The notes: a model not told the origin generated them from the letters alone. 64,000 nt of DNA from Pseudoalteromonas spongiae UST010723-006 (GCF_000238255.3 NZ_CP011039.1:2343001-2407000), one strand, 5' to 3'. Shown: positions 1-10,566, numbered from the stretch's first letter. A program made the numbers and translations.

Positions 1-994
1 CGAGAAAGTAAAAGCACTTGTGCCATCAATTGAAAAAGTGCGCATGGTAAGCTCAGGTACTGAAGCAACCATGAGTGCAATTCGTCTGGCGCGCGGCTTT
101 ACAGGCAAAGATAAAATCTTAAAGTTTGAAGGCTGTTACCACGGTCACGCTGACTCACTACTGGTAAAAGCGGGTTCTGGCGCTCTGACTATGGGCGTGC
201 CAAATTCACCGGGTATTCCTGAAGACTTTGCTAAGCACACACTGACTGTATCGTTTAACAAACTCGATGAAGTAAAAGAAATTTTCGCTAAATTTGGTGA
301 TGATATTGCGTGTATTATCGTTGAACCTGTTGCAGGTAACATGAACTGTATCCCACCAGTTGCTGGCTTCTTAGAAGGTTTACGCGCAGTGTGTGACGAA
401 TACAAATCAGTACTGATTTTTGATGAAGTAATGACAGGCTTCCGCGTTGCAAAAGGCGGTGCACAGGCGTATTACAATATCACACCAGATCTAACCTGTT
501 TAGGTAAGGTAATCGGCGGCGGTATGCCGGTAGGTGCATTTGGTGGTAAAACTGAAATCATGGATTACATCGCACCAGTAGGTCCGGTTTATCAAGCAGG
601 TACGCTTTCAGGTAACCCAATTGCCATGGCGGCAGGCTTAAAAGCCCTTGAGTTACTGGATGTTGATGGTCTTCATGACGAACTTGAAGCGAAAAGTAAG
701 CGTATTTGTGAAGGCTTTAAAGCTGCTGCTGAAAAAGCAGGTATTGAACTTACCACAAACTACGCAGGTGGCATGTATGGTTTCTTCTTCACATCTGAAG
801 AAAAAGTAACTACTTACCAGCAAGCAACAGAATGTGATTTAGAGCGCTTTAAAAAGTTCTTCCACTTAATGCTTGATGAAGGTGTTTATCTTGCACCAAG
901 TGCATTTGAGGCAGGCTTTGTTTCAACAGCACACGGTGATGCTGAAATTGAAGCAACCATTGCAGCTGCTGAGCGCTCTTTCGCTAAGCTTTAA
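1..994 (+). CDS. hemL: Glutamate-1-semialdehyde 2,1-aminomutase, 3' part
   Basis: This PLP enzyme converts glutamate-1-semialdehyde to 5-aminolevulinate in the C5 tetrapyrrole pathway. The reading frame is open from base 2, so the N-terminal part (about a quarter of a usual 425-430 residue protein) lies outside the window. Visible motifs are [16 protein letters not shown] (substrate/PLP phosphate region), the FDEVMTGFR aspartate motif and the PLP-lysine motif [13 protein letters not shown]. It ends at a TAA followed by a strong terminator. The first in-window ATG (position 20) is internal and is not the start. Identification is firm from these motifs. Confidence 0.95.
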   Translation, partial: EKVKALVPSIEKVRMVSSGTEATMSAIRLARGFTGKDKILKFEGCYHGHADSLLVKAGSGALTMGVPNSPGIPEDFAKHTLTVSFNKLDEVKEIFAKFGDDIACIIVEPVAGNMNCIPPVAGFLEGLRAVCDEYKSVLIFDEVMTGFRVAKGGAQAYYNITPDLTCLGKVIGGGMPVGAFGGKTEIMDYIAPVGPVYQAGTLSGNPIAMAAGLKALELLDVDGLHDELEAKSKRICEGFKAAAEKAGIELTTNYAGGMYGFFFTSEEKVTTYQQATECDLERFKKFFHLMLDEGVYLAPSAFEAGFVSTAHGDAEIEATIAAAERSFAKL

Positions 995-1020
995 GCAAAT
1001 AAGTTAGATTTAATTTATAA

Positions 1021-1046
1021 AACCACGCACTTGCGTGGTTTTTTTT
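1021..1046 (+). terminator. Rho-independent terminator of hemL
   Basis: An 8-9 bp perfect stem (AACCACGCA / TGCGTGGTT) is followed directly by eight T residues, 26 bases after the hemL stop. It lies upstream of the chosen start of the following receptor gene, which argues against that gene's longer GTG-start reading frame beginning inside this hairpin. Confidence 0.9.
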
Positions 1047-1118
1047 GAACGAAAAAAGGCAAAAACTCGTTCTTCTTATAAACTTGTACCACTGTGTCAC
1101 TTAACAGGATCAGAGTTT

Positions 1119-2948
1119 ATGCCAAAGCCCAATGCCTTTATTCTTCCCGCCATAACCTTAATGGCCAAGCTAAATTACTCTAAAAAGATCATCGTCGTGG
1201 TATGCGTGTTACTAATTCCCTTAGCGATCAGCTTAATTTTTTTAAACGTGCAGCTTAACCATCAAATTACACAGCACCAACGGGAACTCTCAGGACTAAA
1301 AAATTACAAGCCTTTGCTACAAGCGGTTGTTGACAACAACTTAAATCAGGTTGCCACCAATGACTTTAATGTTTCAGCTAGTAATGCGTTAGACTCTCTC
1401 AATAAAATATCGATAAAAAGCCAACTAGCAACCGATAACGATTTGGCGAGCAATTATTTAAATCGCGCCATAGTGGATGATTTCCCGCTGCTTGTTGCCA
1501 ATTTTTATGCGGTAAAAGAGGCCACAGACACAGTAATAAATAGCGGCAGTTTTACACCTGATACTTTTATACAGCTATCTAACCAAAATAAATCGCTACC
1601 GAGTTCAGTCAATAACCTTGAAAACAAATTAATGGTTGCAATGACGCATCATAAACCAACAAAAACCGCGCTACAAAGCGTCGTTCTTGATACCAAAAGC
1701 GTCTTGCTAAACTATCAAAGAACCATAAAACAGCAAGTGCTCGACCCCGATTCAATCAATTTATCACGCTCGCAGTTTTCTCAGCTAAATAAAAAAACAA
1801 TCGAAAGTTTAGAGCGTTTTACAGGCACCTTGCTGCCACACCTAACTCAAAAAGTACGCCAACAAATGGCAAACGCTCAGTACATTCGTAACAGCGTGCT
1901 AATTGCATCGATTCTGTTTACGGTAATCGCACTTTACTTGGTGACAGGTTTTTATTTTGCAGTTATACGCACACTATCGCGTTTATCTAACACCGTAAAC
2001 GAAGCAGCCAATGGCTCATTAAATATCAAAGTAAACCTTGAAAGTGACGACGAGTTAGCCGCTATCGGCCATCAAATTAATTTTATGTTAAAGCAGTTTG
2101 CTGAGCTTGTAGAACAATCTCAACACGCCGCACTTGAACTTAATCAAGCAACCTCTCTGCTTGCAGATACAAGTAACGCAAGCCGCCGAGATGCGATACA
2201 ACAAGAACAAAAAATTGCTGAAATTTCGGGTCAATTAAGTGAAATGAGCAGCTCAGCACAAGCGGTTGAGCAACAAGCAACCGATGCGCAAACTTTAGCA
2301 AAAGAAGCAAGTATTCATGTACAGCAAGGCAGTCAGAATACGCTTAACTTAAGCCAACATATGGCAGAACTACAATTGGATTTTAAACAAAGCCAAGCTG
2401 CGCTCAATAAGCTTGCAGAAGACACACAAAACATTAGTAACGTAAGCGTCGCCATCAGTGAAATTGCAGACCAAACTAACTTACTTGCGCTCAATGCCGC
2501 GATTGAAGCTGCTCGTGCGGGAGAACAAGGTAGAGGGTTTGCTGTGGTAGCTGATGAAGTACGAACACTGGCAGCACGCACTCAACAACAAACGCAAGAA
2601 ATTCATACCATTGTCAGCATGTTGCAGGTGGCTGCAAAAGATACCCAACAGAAAATGCAAAACAGTGTAGATAAAATGGAGCAAGGCGTTGAACAAGCCA
2701 ACCAAACTCGGGATATTTTGGCTAACGCAGAACACGATATGCAATCAATTGACCGCTCTGGCGCTGCAATTATGGAACAGGCCAGTTTACAGACCAGTAG
2801 CACATTAAATGTTGTTGCGCACAGCGATGAAATTAGCCAGCTTGCACAACACAGTTTAAGCTCTGCGCAAAGCACCGCTTCTGAAGCGAATCATATTCTG
2901 CAAATCGCCAACAAGCTGAAACAGTCTCTTGGCCAGTTTAAGCTGTAA
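1119..2948 (+). CDS. Methyl-accepting chemotaxis protein
   Basis: Inner-membrane chemoreceptor of about 609 residues. It has a short cytoplasmic N-terminus, a TM segment ([18 protein letters not shown]) and a periplasmic sensor region of roughly 240 residues that I do not recognise. A second TM ([20 protein letters not shown]), a HAMP domain and a long coiled-coil signalling domain follow. The signalling hairpin contains [20 protein letters not shown] and [13 protein letters not shown]. The frame is open from a GTG at 1035, but that codon is inside the hemL terminator. The ATG at 1119 has an AGGAT-type ribosome site and is preferred. It stands alone and the ligand is unknown. Chemotaxis signalling through CheW/CheA follows from the family. 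Confidence 0.92.
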   Translation: MPKPNAFILPAITLMAKLNYSKKIIVVVCVLLIPLAISLIFLNVQLNHQITQHQRELSGLKNYKPLLQAVVDNNLNQVATNDFNVSASNALDSLNKISIKSQLATDNDLASNYLNRAIVDDFPLLVANFYAVKEATDTVINSGSFTPDTFIQLSNQNKSLPSSVNNLENKLMVAMTHHKPTKTALQSVVLDTKSVLLNYQRTIKQQVLDPDSINLSRSQFSQLNKKTIESLERFTGTLLPHLTQKVRQQMANAQYIRNSVLIASILFTVIALYLVTGFYFAVIRTLSRLSNTVNEAANGSLNIKVNLESDDELAAIGHQINFMLKQFAELVEQSQHAALELNQATSLLADTSNASRRDAIQQEQKIAEISGQLSEMSSSAQAVEQQATDAQTLAKEASIHVQQGSQNTLNLSQHMAELQLDFKQSQAALNKLAEDTQNISNVSVAISEIADQTNLLALNAAIEAARAGEQGRGFAVVADEVRTLAARTQQQTQEIHTIVSMLQVAAKDTQQKMQNSVDKMEQGVEQANQTRDILANAEHDMQSIDRSGAAIMEQASLQTSSTLNVVAHSDEISQLAQHSLSSAQSTASEANHILQIANKLKQSLGQFKL

Positions 2949-2976
2949 GCTTATTGTTCAAACATCACGATACGCG

Positions 2977-5289
2977 CTAGTGACAGCGCGGTCGTGAGTT
3001 AAATAACTCTGCTGGTATTGGTAATTTAAGTACAGTGCCACACCCTGGCGGAGCTTGTCTGCCCGTTTGTGTATTAACAAATGCCCATTTAATTGACGGT
3101 GGTCTAGGTGTCGCGATTGACTCTGGGTTTAACTGTCGCAAATAGCGAATGTAAAGCTCTAAAGCACCAACGCTACCAGTTAACTTAGTCGGTTTATTAT
3201 CATCACGGCCAACCCAAGTAACGGTTACCGTATTTTGGTCAAACCCAGCAAACCAACTATCACGTAAATTGTTGGTTGAGCCCGTTTTACCTGCTAACTG
3301 AATGGTTGGGAAGTGTAATTTTAAGCGTTTCGCGGTGCCTTCACGTGTTACCTTTTGCATTGCGTATTTAGTCATATAACTAGTCGCTGGAGAAAAGCGC
3401 GTTTCAGGCGTACTGTGATGCTGATAAATAAGTTCGCCCACAGCATTGGTAATTGCCGCCACTGACGTTAACTTGCGATAATCGCCATCAAAGGCAATGG
3501 TTGAATACATTTGCGCAACATCAATCGGTGCGAGTTCCTGCGCACCTAACAGTAGTGACGGGTACTGATTAATTGACTCATCAACCCCTAGTCGCTTAAT
3601 TGACTCAGTTACAGCAGGTAAACCTAAATCTAGTCCAACCGCCACAGCTGGCATATTGATACTTTTACTAAAAGCTTGATAAAGCGGCATTTTGCCGCGG
3701 AATTTCTGGTCGAAATTAGACGGTGACCAAGTATGTCCGGCTTCATCGCTAATCTCCATTGGCTCATCATCAACTAAGCTACCTAAGGTGTATTTACCCG
3801 ATTCAAATGCCGTCATGTAAATGGCTGGCTTAACCAATGAGCCGATATTACGTTTGGTATCGAGCGCTCGGTTAAAGCCATTAAAATCGCTATCGCGTGC
3901 ACCTACCAAGGCAGACACACCGCCGTATTTTACATTAACCGACAACATTGCCGCCTCAAGCTTAGAAGTCGATTTTAAACGCTCTAAATATGGCAACCCA
4001 GTTTCAAACGACTTTTCCATCGCCGCTTGTTTTTGTAAATCGAAATAAGTAAATACGCGTACACCTGCGTCAATTGTATCTTTTGAATTTAAAATTGTTT
4101 TCAGCTCGCGGCGAACCAAGTCCATATAGCCCGGGTGCTGATTAATATCAAAGCGTGATAGTGGTTCTATTTTGATATCGCGTGCTAACGCCAGTTTATA
4201 GCTCTTAGTCGAAATTAAACCATTCTCAACCATTAAGCGCAGCACCAAGTCGCGTCTTTCCATCGTGCGCTCTTTAAAACGCCTTGGATTATAAAAACTA
4301 GGCCCTTTAACCATCGCCACTAATAGCGCAACTTGGTCGTATTCAATTTCATTCAGCGGTTTACCAAAATAAAACTCACTGGCTAAACCAAAGCCGTGTA
4401 CACCTTGCGAGCGCGATTGACCTAAATACACTTCATTTAAGTACGCTTCTAAAATTTCGTCTTTGCTGTATCTAAAATCTAAAATCAGCGCGATTAATGC
4501 TTCATTGATTTTACGTGTTAGGGTGCGATCTCGGGTTAAATAAAAGTTTTTCGCTAACTGCTGAGTTAAAGTACTGCCCCCTTGCACTGTGCGACCTGCG
4601 CGAATATTTGCAACCAAGGCACGTACAATAGACCAAACTGATACCCCATGGTGCTCGTAAAAATTGCGGTCTTCTACCAACAGCAAGGTATCTTGTACTA
4701 CTTGCGGAATATGACTAAGTGGCACAAACTCGCGGTCTTGCTTACTTTCGTTGGCAAGGCGCGCCAACTGTAATGGCTCTAAGCGCGCCATTGATAAATT
4801 TGCCCCTTGCTCATCTTTAATTGCAGCAAGCTTTTTCGGGCCAAACACTAAATCGAACCCAACTTGCTGTTCTGCTCCATCATAAAATTCAAAAGCACGG
4901 CGATAAATACGAATAGTATTGCCTTTAATAACGTACTGACCAGTATTATTGATGCGATTAACTTCAGAATAGTTAAGGCGTTGTAGTTCCCACACCACTT
5001 CATCTTTTGATAAGTATTGGCCGGGATAAAAGGTCATTGCGCGGGCATAAATTTGCGCTGGTAACTGCCACTTATTACCCTCAAATTTATGGCTAATTTT
5101 GCTATCTAAATAGATTAAATAAAGTGCTAGTGCAACCAGCAAACCAGCACCTAGCTTTAACGCGAGTATTGAAAAGCGTTTTAATTTGCTCGGTTTGGTT
5201 TTAGCTTGAGTGGCTTTTTTAGCGCGCGACTTACGCGTTGTAGATGTCTTTTTCGTTGCCGCTTTTGGCGTTTTCTTTTTATCTGTCAT
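2977..5289 (-). CDS. mrcB: Penicillin-binding protein 1b (bifunctional transglycosylase/transpeptidase)
   Basis: Class A PBP of 770 residues that polymerises and cross-links peptidoglycan in the periplasm. The N-terminus is very Lys/Thr/Ala rich (cytoplasmic tail), followed by one TM segment (LGAGLLVALALYLIYLD). A UB2H-like region and the GT51 glycosyltransferase (VEDRNFYEHHGVSVWSIVRA, GGSTLTQQLAKNFYLT) come next. The transpeptidase has SLVK (SxxK), SIN (SxN) and KTGSTNNLRDSWF (KTG). The UB2H region separates PBP1b from PBP1a, and length agrees with MrcB. It stands alone and converges with the chemoreceptor gene, with 28 bases between the stops. Confidence 0.93.
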   Translation of the reverse strand: MTDKKKTPKAATKKTSTTRKSRAKKATQAKTKPSKLKRFSILALKLGAGLLVALALYLIYLDSKISHKFEGNKWQLPAQIYARAMTFYPGQYLSKDEVVWELQRLNYSEVNRINNTGQYVIKGNTIRIYRRAFEFYDGAEQQVGFDLVFGPKKLAAIKDEQGANLSMARLEPLQLARLANESKQDREFVPLSHIPQVVQDTLLLVEDRNFYEHHGVSVWSIVRALVANIRAGRTVQGGSTLTQQLAKNFYLTRDRTLTRKINEALIALILDFRYSKDEILEAYLNEVYLGQSRSQGVHGFGLASEFYFGKPLNEIEYDQVALLVAMVKGPSFYNPRRFKERTMERRDLVLRLMVENGLISTKSYKLALARDIKIEPLSRFDINQHPGYMDLVRRELKTILNSKDTIDAGVRVFTYFDLQKQAAMEKSFETGLPYLERLKSTSKLEAAMLSVNVKYGGVSALVGARDSDFNGFNRALDTKRNIGSLVKPAIYMTAFESGKYTLGSLVDDEPMEISDEAGHTWSPSNFDQKFRGKMPLYQAFSKSINMPAVAVGLDLGLPAVTESIKRLGVDESINQYPSLLLGAQELAPIDVAQMYSTIAFDGDYRKLTSVAAITNAVGELIYQHHSTPETRFSPATSYMTKYAMQKVTREGTAKRLKLHFPTIQLAGKTGSTNNLRDSWFAGFDQNTVTVTWVGRDDNKPTKLTGSVGALELYIRYLRQLNPESIATPRPPSIKWAFVNTQTGRQAPPGCGTVLKLPIPAELFNSRPRCH

Positions 5290-5472
5290 TGCACTTAGAA
5301 TTGAGAAAAATCCTGTTTATCATACCGATTTTTGTATCGCATTTCATTGCCAATACCTATTAAAACCCCCATTATAATTGCCTGATGTTGTTGTTTGTAT
5401 TTTTAATCAGCATGGCTGAATATTGTTCTCATAAAAAAGCATCAAATTGCAACGTCATATTTTCACTAAACC
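5290..5472. other. mrcB upstream region, no gene seen
   Basis: This AT-rich stretch between mrcB and the following repeat must hold the mrcB promoter. I see no coding frame and no clear promoter that I would defend. Confidence 0.4.
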
Positions 5473-5739
5473 TAGGGTCTGTTGACCTTTCAAGTTCGTT
5501 TTTGCAGCAGTTTGATTGGGTTTTATACAAGGCAGAGGCTGCGTGGCATAGTTATTCTATGTGAGTCAGCCGATAACACAGTAGAAAAGCCAATCAAGCG
5601 CTGCCGAACGGTTCTTTTAAGCGCACTTTTCTCATTGTTGCTCGATATTCGCTTAGATTACTAGGCCACACATCGAGCGCCGCGATAAAAGCACGCTCAA
5701 ACAGAACAAAAATAGAACAGCAAAGATCAACAGACCCTA
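5473..5739 (+). repeat. MITE-like element, family A copy 1
   Basis: A roughly 267-base element is bounded by 13-base perfect terminal inverted repeats, TAGGGTCTGTTGA at the left and its complement TCAACAGACCCTA at the right. The TIR similarity decays inward. A divergent, inverted copy lies at 22025-22307. The two share long internal blocks, for example GTGAGTCAGCCGATAACAC and TTGCTCGATATTCGCTTAG. No transposase frame is present and short open frames inside it are not gene-like. It sits 26 bases upstream of the Tas-like gene and may contribute its promoter or an mRNA leader. Confidence 0.75.
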
Positions 5740-5765
5740 ATAACTTTAAGACCAGAAGGTTCGCT

Positions 5766-6818
5766 ATGAAATACGCAAAATTAGGAAGTTCAAACATTGA
5801 TGTTTCACGTATTTGTTTAGGCACCATGACCTGGGGTGTGCAAAACAATCAACTTGATGCCAATCAACAAATTGAGTTAGCCGCCGAGCAGGGTATCAAC
5901 TTTATGGATACAGCCGAAATGTACGCTGTACCGCCAACCCCCGAAACCTACGGTAAAACAGAAGAAATTATTGGTAACTACTTTGCCAAAAATAAACAAA
6001 AGCGTGATGATTGGGTAGTTGCAACAAAGATAGCAGGCAATGGCCTGCCTTGGATCAGAAATGCTTCAGACATCACTGGGCAAGCGGTAATCAATGCGGT
6101 TGATGCGTCATTAAAACGCCTACAAATCGACACCATTGATGTTTACCAACTACATTGGCCTAACCGCACTTCTCCGCATTTTGCAAAACATAGACCGAAC
6201 CAAATTAGTTTTACAAATGTTGATACTAAAGCTCATAAAGCGCAAATGTTAGATATTTTACAAGGGCTAGATCACTGTATTAAAGCAGGTAAGATTCGCC
6301 ACTATGGCCTTTCAGATGATACGACTTGGGGCATTCATACGTTTATTGAATTAGCCAAGGCGCATAACTTGCCTCGCCCGGTGTCTATTCAAAATGAATT
6401 CAATTTACTGCACGCTAAAGATTGGCCTTATTTAATAGAGCACTGTGTACATGAAGAAATTGCCTATTTACCTTGGTCGCCGCTAGCAACCGGAATGTTA
6501 AGTGGAAAATACCTAAACGATGCCAGACCACAAGGTAGTCGCTGGACATTAATGCAGCGCAATGGGTTATTTAGAAATACCGAAATCGCACAGCAGGCGG
6601 TTGCTGAATATTGTCAGCTTGCGGCGAAATTAGGGATCACACCAAGCCAACTTGCACTGGCATGGTGCGATAAAGTTGATGGTGTAACTTCAACTATTAT
6701 TGGTGCAACCACACAGCAACAGCTAGCTGAAAACATTGCCGCATTTGAACTTAACCTACCAGATGACTTTATGGCGCAAGTAGATGCTATTTGGCGTAAA
6801 TACCCACTGCCGTATTAG
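5766..6818 (+). CDS. tas: Aldo/keto reductase, Tas-like
   Basis: NADP(H)-dependent aldo/keto reductase of 350 residues, close to E. coli Tas (about 346). It opens with MKYAKLGSSNIDVSRICLGTMTWG. Catalytic residues of the AKR fold are visible: Asp and Tyr in MDTAEMYAVPP, Lys in VVATKIAG, and His in VYQLHWPNR. The TYGKTEEIIGNYF segment is typical of the Tas subgroup. The start has an AGAAGG ribosome site seven bases upstream. The physiological substrate of Tas proteins is unsettled. The gene lies just downstream of a MITE-like element, and I see no operon partner. Confidence 0.9.
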   Translation: MKYAKLGSSNIDVSRICLGTMTWGVQNNQLDANQQIELAAEQGINFMDTAEMYAVPPTPETYGKTEEIIGNYFAKNKQKRDDWVVATKIAGNGLPWIRNASDITGQAVINAVDASLKRLQIDTIDVYQLHWPNRTSPHFAKHRPNQISFTNVDTKAHKAQMLDILQGLDHCIKAGKIRHYGLSDDTTWGIHTFIELAKAHNLPRPVSIQNEFNLLHAKDWPYLIEHCVHEEIAYLPWSPLATGMLSGKYLNDARPQGSRWTLMQRNGLFRNTEIAQQAVAEYCQLAAKLGITPSQLALAWCDKVDGVTSTIIGATTQQQLAENIAAFELNLPDDFMAQVDAIWRKYPLPY

Positions 6819-6835
6819 CGCGGGCAGTTAACATA

Positions 6836-7531
6836 CTACCGCTTAAATAATGTGTGTACTAACTGCTTTAAATTAATCGGCATAATCACAAATAAGGCAA
6901 CACCCGATGCAAAATGCGGGTTTGCCTTACAATAAAATGCAATCTCTCGTTTTTCGCTGTTAAAAAACGCCTTTAAATCATCGTCACTATAAGCACTACT
7001 ACGTCCTGTTTCCACTAAACAACGGGTATCTGTCACTGAGCTAACAATGCCAGCCTTATTAAATGCGTCAAACAAATCGCGTTTATGATGTAAAAACTGC
7101 GAGCTAGGATACGTGATTGCAACGCGCTTACTAATAGCGCGATACATCGCAGGGCTTAACATGGTATCGGCATAGTAAATATCTTGCCAAGGATGCATTA
7201 GCCAATACTTAAACGCTTGTTGAATAGAAAACGATAAAGTATGACCACCTTGTCGAAATTCAGGATAAAAGCCAGCGGATGCTCTTAACAGCACTTTTTT
7301 ATTTGCACGCTCAAACGTAAGTAAACAATAACCAACAATATTTCCATCAGCAAAATAAAGCCTTAAAACACGTTTAAACGCCGCGCTACAATTGAAGTAT
7401 TTTTCAAAATATTCGTCACTGGAAATACCGTTAAAACAAGCAGTAAAAATACCTTTGAGCGCTGAAATATGTGATGTGTCTAACCAATTATTTGGCCAAC
7501 TAAAATCTTGTGTCTGTTGAATAGCCCCCAC
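6836..7531 (-). CDS. Hypothetical protein, possible GNAT-like fold
   Basis: A 231-residue soluble protein that I do not recognise. The stretch VLLRASAGFYPEFRQGGHTL then SFSIQQAFKYWLMHP resembles the beta4 / R-x-x-G / alpha3 region of GNAT acetyltransferases. It is preceded by a beta-strand-rich segment (LRLYFADGNIVGYCLLTFER) such as GNATs have before motif A. The match is only suggestive. No signal peptide or TM segment is seen. It converges with the Tas-like gene, separated by 17 bases, and is divergent from the small membrane protein at 7663. Confidence 0.55.
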   Translation of the reverse strand: MGAIQQTQDFSWPNNWLDTSHISALKGIFTACFNGISSDEYFEKYFNCSAAFKRVLRLYFADGNIVGYCLLTFERANKKVLLRASAGFYPEFRQGGHTLSFSIQQAFKYWLMHPWQDIYYADTMLSPAMYRAISKRVAITYPSSQFLHHKRDLFDAFNKAGIVSSVTDTRCLVETGRSSAYSDDDLKAFFNSEKREIAFYCKANPHFASGVALFVIMPINLKQLVHTLFKR

Positions 7532-7662
7532 TTAACCACCTTAAATAGAGCGATAACTCTAAACAGAATATCAGAGCCTGTTTATCTAAATCCATAATAA
7601 ACTAAACAAATTTGATGATTCTCGCGTACAATCACTATCAATTGAAATTGTGAATTGTACTT

Positions 7663-8082
7663 ATGTCAAAATATAGCAATCAAACATTATTAGGTTACCT
7701 TGGTCTTATTCCATTTTTATTATTAGTAGGTGCTCACTTTCTTTTTGAGCATGTTTTATTAAGCCAAGCATTTATGTTTTATAGCATTAGTATTATGAGT
7801 TTCGTTGCTGGTACATTATGGCACGAATCAAACAGTAACAAGCTAAATTGGCTAGTTGTATTACCAACAATCCCAACGCTAGCGCTCGCACTATTTGATA
7901 TAAAGCTGGCCCTACTCTACCTCGGCGCATCGTATGTTTTTGTGTTGGCAGTGCAAAAACGTACCGAAACATGGAGTAAATTAACCCCAGATTATCAACG
8001 CATGCGCGAGCGTATTACGGGTGTCGTGTTGGTTTGTCATTTATTTTTTGCCGCACAACTGCACCATGGTGTGGTGCAGTAA
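7663..8082 (+). CDS. Small integral membrane protein, DUF3429-like
   Basis: A 139-residue protein with four or five predicted TM helices (LLGYLGLIPFLLLVGAHFLF, FMFYSISIMSFVAGTLWHES, LVVLPTIPTLALALFD, LALLYLGASYVFVLAVQ, ITGVVLVCHLFFAAQL). The GYLGLIPF opening and the SFVAGTLWHES segment resemble the DUF3429 pattern of small inner-membrane proteins of unknown function. Its stop is 13 bases from the end of the convergent hrpB gene. Function is unknown. Confidence 0.7.
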   Translation: MSKYSNQTLLGYLGLIPFLLLVGAHFLFEHVLLSQAFMFYSISIMSFVAGTLWHESNSNKLNWLVVLPTIPTLALALFDIKLALLYLGASYVFVLAVQKRTETWSKLTPDYQRMRERITGVVLVCHLFFAAQLHHGVVQ

Positions 8083-8094
8083 AAAGCAGTGTGA

Positions 8095-10536
8095 TTACAT
8101 TCTGCTTTTAACTTTGTTAGTTGCCTTAGCATTGGCCGGATCGTCTGGCCAAAAATGCTTAGGGTAGCGTCCTTTCATTTCTTTTTGCACTTCTCGGTAA
8201 CTCGACGCCCAAAACCCAGCTAAATCCTGCGTGATCTGGAGCGGTCGCATTGCCGGTGACAGTAATTCAATGGCTAACGATAGCTCACCATTCGCAAGCT
8301 TAGGTGTGGTTGCAACGCCATACATTTCTTGCATTTTTACCGAGAGCTTTGCAGGGCCATCAACTTGGTAATGAATTTTTAGTTTTGAACCAGTAGGCAC
8401 AACTAATCGCTCTGGCAATAACTCATCTAATAACGTTTGTTGCTGCCAATCAAGCAACCCTTTAAGTGGCGCTAATAATTCCAGCTTTTTAAGCGCCGCC
8501 AAACTATTTACGTCGGTTAAATAAGGCGAAAGCCACGTATCAAGATGATCAAATAAGTGCTGTTTTGATAACTGCGGAAACTCATTTGGTAAAAATTGAT
8601 GGGCTAACGTTAAACGCACTATGTATTGCTCAACGTCAAACGTTAGATTTAACAGCTGCCACCCTTTTCTTGCGATAATATGACACCAAGCAGCAGCTTT
8701 TTCATCACCACTAAGCGCCTTATTACTCGGTTTACGTGACAGTATCAGTTGCCCTAAACAATATTGTGTTTCGGCAATAAAACGCCCAACATTCTCATCA
8801 AACTGTGCAACGTCTTTATTTTCAAATAAGTACGGCAACGCCCTTTCAACTTGTGCTAAGTCACACTTACACGCATTAAATACGTGTTGCCCTGTCGCAC
8901 CGCCCATATCACCAATACACAATAGGTCATCATAAATTGGAAAGTCATCATAAAGCGTTGCGCCAGCGCCATTAGCCAAGCGCAATCCGTTACCGCGTTT
9001 TTGCGCAATGCGGTCGGGAAAAGCCAACGCCATTACAATCGATAAATATTCAAGAGGTAAATGATTAACTGCCGTTAATTTTAAGCGTTTAAGCCACAGG
9101 CGTAGTTCTTTATCAAAGTTTGGCTGCGGTGATTTAAGCTGAAAATTAAGCCCAGTTGCAAGGTCATTACTGCGATTTACCTGACTGGTGAAAAGCGCAA
9201 CCAGATACACCGCCAAATGATAAATACCGGTATAATCTGCTTCAAGTTGCTTTGCTTTTATCAGCATATGAGCAAAACGTAGCTCTGTACCATAACTCAA
9301 CATTTGTTGACCTAATGAGGTAATCTTGCCATCAGCCGTGATAGCTTCAAGCATCAACAGTAGACTTTTCGCCGCATCAATCTGTTTGATTGATGGCTTA
9401 TCAAGTAACACCAAATCGTCAATTGACGTTCCCCAATTAGCACACTCTAAAACAAGCTGACTAATATCGCTGCGCAATATTTCAGGTATTGCATGGCTTG
9501 CTCGTCGCTCGAAATGTTCTTTACTGCCTAAGCGATACACCACACCCGCTTCGATGCGCCCGGCACGACCCGCGCGCTGAATCGCCGATGACTTAGCCAC
9601 ATTAACAGTAAGTAATTGGCTAATGCCATTTTTAACATTGTATTGGGTTATTTTCTCTTTACCTGAATCAACAACAATGCGAATTCCATCAATGGTTAAG
9701 CTGGTTTCTGCCACATTGGTGGTGAGTACTATTTTCCGTTGCCCTTCGGAGCATGGTTGAAGCGCCGCTTGCTGTGTTTTTTTGTCTTGCTTGCCAAACA
9801 GTGCGTAAATTGCAGTATCTTGCGCGATGCTTCCTGTGTTTTTGGCTGCAATAAGCTCAGACTCTATCGCTTTTATTTCTTTTACGCCGGGTAAGAACAC
9901 CAGTGCGCTGCCGCTTTGTTCTGCCATTGCTTGAATGGTTAACGGCGCAATTTGCGCGAGCCAATCAGCTTCATTTTTAACTGCAGTATAATGTTCAGCA
10001 ATAGGAAATTGACGCCCTTCACTTTGCACCAGCGGTGCATCGAAGTGACAACTTAAACGTTCCCCATCAAGCGTTGCCGACATAATCAGTAATTTAAGAT
10101 CATCACGATAAGCCATTTGCGCTTCAAATGAGAGTGCAAGTGCTGTTTCAGCTTGAATTGAACGCTCGTGAAACTCATCAAAAATCACCAAGTCTACGCC
10201 GTCTAACTCAGGGTCATCTTGCAGCATACGTGTCAGCATGCCTTCAGTTACAATTTCTAAACGGGTGTGTTGGCTGGTAAAATTTTCACCACGAATGCGC
10301 AAACCGATTGTGTGCCCTAGCGGCTCATCTAAACAGTCGGCCAGAAAGCTTGCGATATTGCGTGCAGCAAGCCTACGCGGCTCTAACATAATAATACGTT
10401 TGAAGTGATTATCTTTAATTAATTGCAGTGGCAACCAAGTTGATTTACCCGCCCCTGGTGGCGCTTGCAGCACCACGCGCTCATGTTGCGATAATCTAGA
10501 AACCAGAGTTTGATAAACACTTTTTATCGGCAGCAA
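8095..10536 (-). CDS. hrpB: ATP-dependent RNA helicase HrpB
   Basis: DEAH-box helicase of 813 residues, the usual HrpB length. Motif I is APPGAGKSTWLP, motif II is FDEFHERS, motif III is MSATLDG, and the C-terminal helicase lobe has TNVAETSLTIDGI and IQRAGRAGR. The HrpB-specific C-terminal region with GRYPKHFWPDDP is present. Translation seems to begin at a TTG, which has a GGA ribosome site eight bases upstream. An in-frame TAG just upstream rules out a longer start. Its cellular role in most bacteria is poorly defined. Confidence 0.93.
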   Translation of the reverse strand: MLPIKSVYQTLVSRLSQHERVVLQAPPGAGKSTWLPLQLIKDNHFKRIIMLEPRRLAARNIASFLADCLDEPLGHTIGLRIRGENFTSQHTRLEIVTEGMLTRMLQDDPELDGVDLVIFDEFHERSIQAETALALSFEAQMAYRDDLKLLIMSATLDGERLSCHFDAPLVQSEGRQFPIAEHYTAVKNEADWLAQIAPLTIQAMAEQSGSALVFLPGVKEIKAIESELIAAKNTGSIAQDTAIYALFGKQDKKTQQAALQPCSEGQRKIVLTTNVAETSLTIDGIRIVVDSGKEKITQYNVKNGISQLLTVNVAKSSAIQRAGRAGRIEAGVVYRLGSKEHFERRASHAIPEILRSDISQLVLECANWGTSIDDLVLLDKPSIKQIDAAKSLLLMLEAITADGKITSLGQQMLSYGTELRFAHMLIKAKQLEADYTGIYHLAVYLVALFTSQVNRSNDLATGLNFQLKSPQPNFDKELRLWLKRLKLTAVNHLPLEYLSIVMALAFPDRIAQKRGNGLRLANGAGATLYDDFPIYDDLLCIGDMGGATGQHVFNACKCDLAQVERALPYLFENKDVAQFDENVGRFIAETQYCLGQLILSRKPSNKALSGDEKAAAWCHIIARKGWQLLNLTFDVEQYIVRLTLAHQFLPNEFPQLSKQHLFDHLDTWLSPYLTDVNSLAALKKLELLAPLKGLLDWQQQTLLDELLPERLVVPTGSKLKIHYQVDGPAKLSVKMQEMYGVATTPKLANGELSLAIELLSPAMRPLQITQDLAGFWASSYREVQKEMKGRYPKHFWPDDPANAKATNKVKSRM

Positions 10537-10566
10537 AACAACTATCCATTCATTTTTTGCTGAATT

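Noticed and set aside
1035..1118. GTG-start extension of the chemoreceptor gene
   Set aside because: The first codons fall inside the hemL terminator hairpin and the extra residues have no family support; the ATG at 1119 has a ribosome site.
5482..5664. Short open frame inside the family A element
   Set aside because: The homologous copy at 22025-22307 does not keep the frame and there is no ribosome site.
7671..7760. Signal peptide and secretion of the DUF3429-like protein
   Set aside because: The first hydrophobic segment continues into further TM helices with no cleavage site; a polytopic membrane protein fits better.
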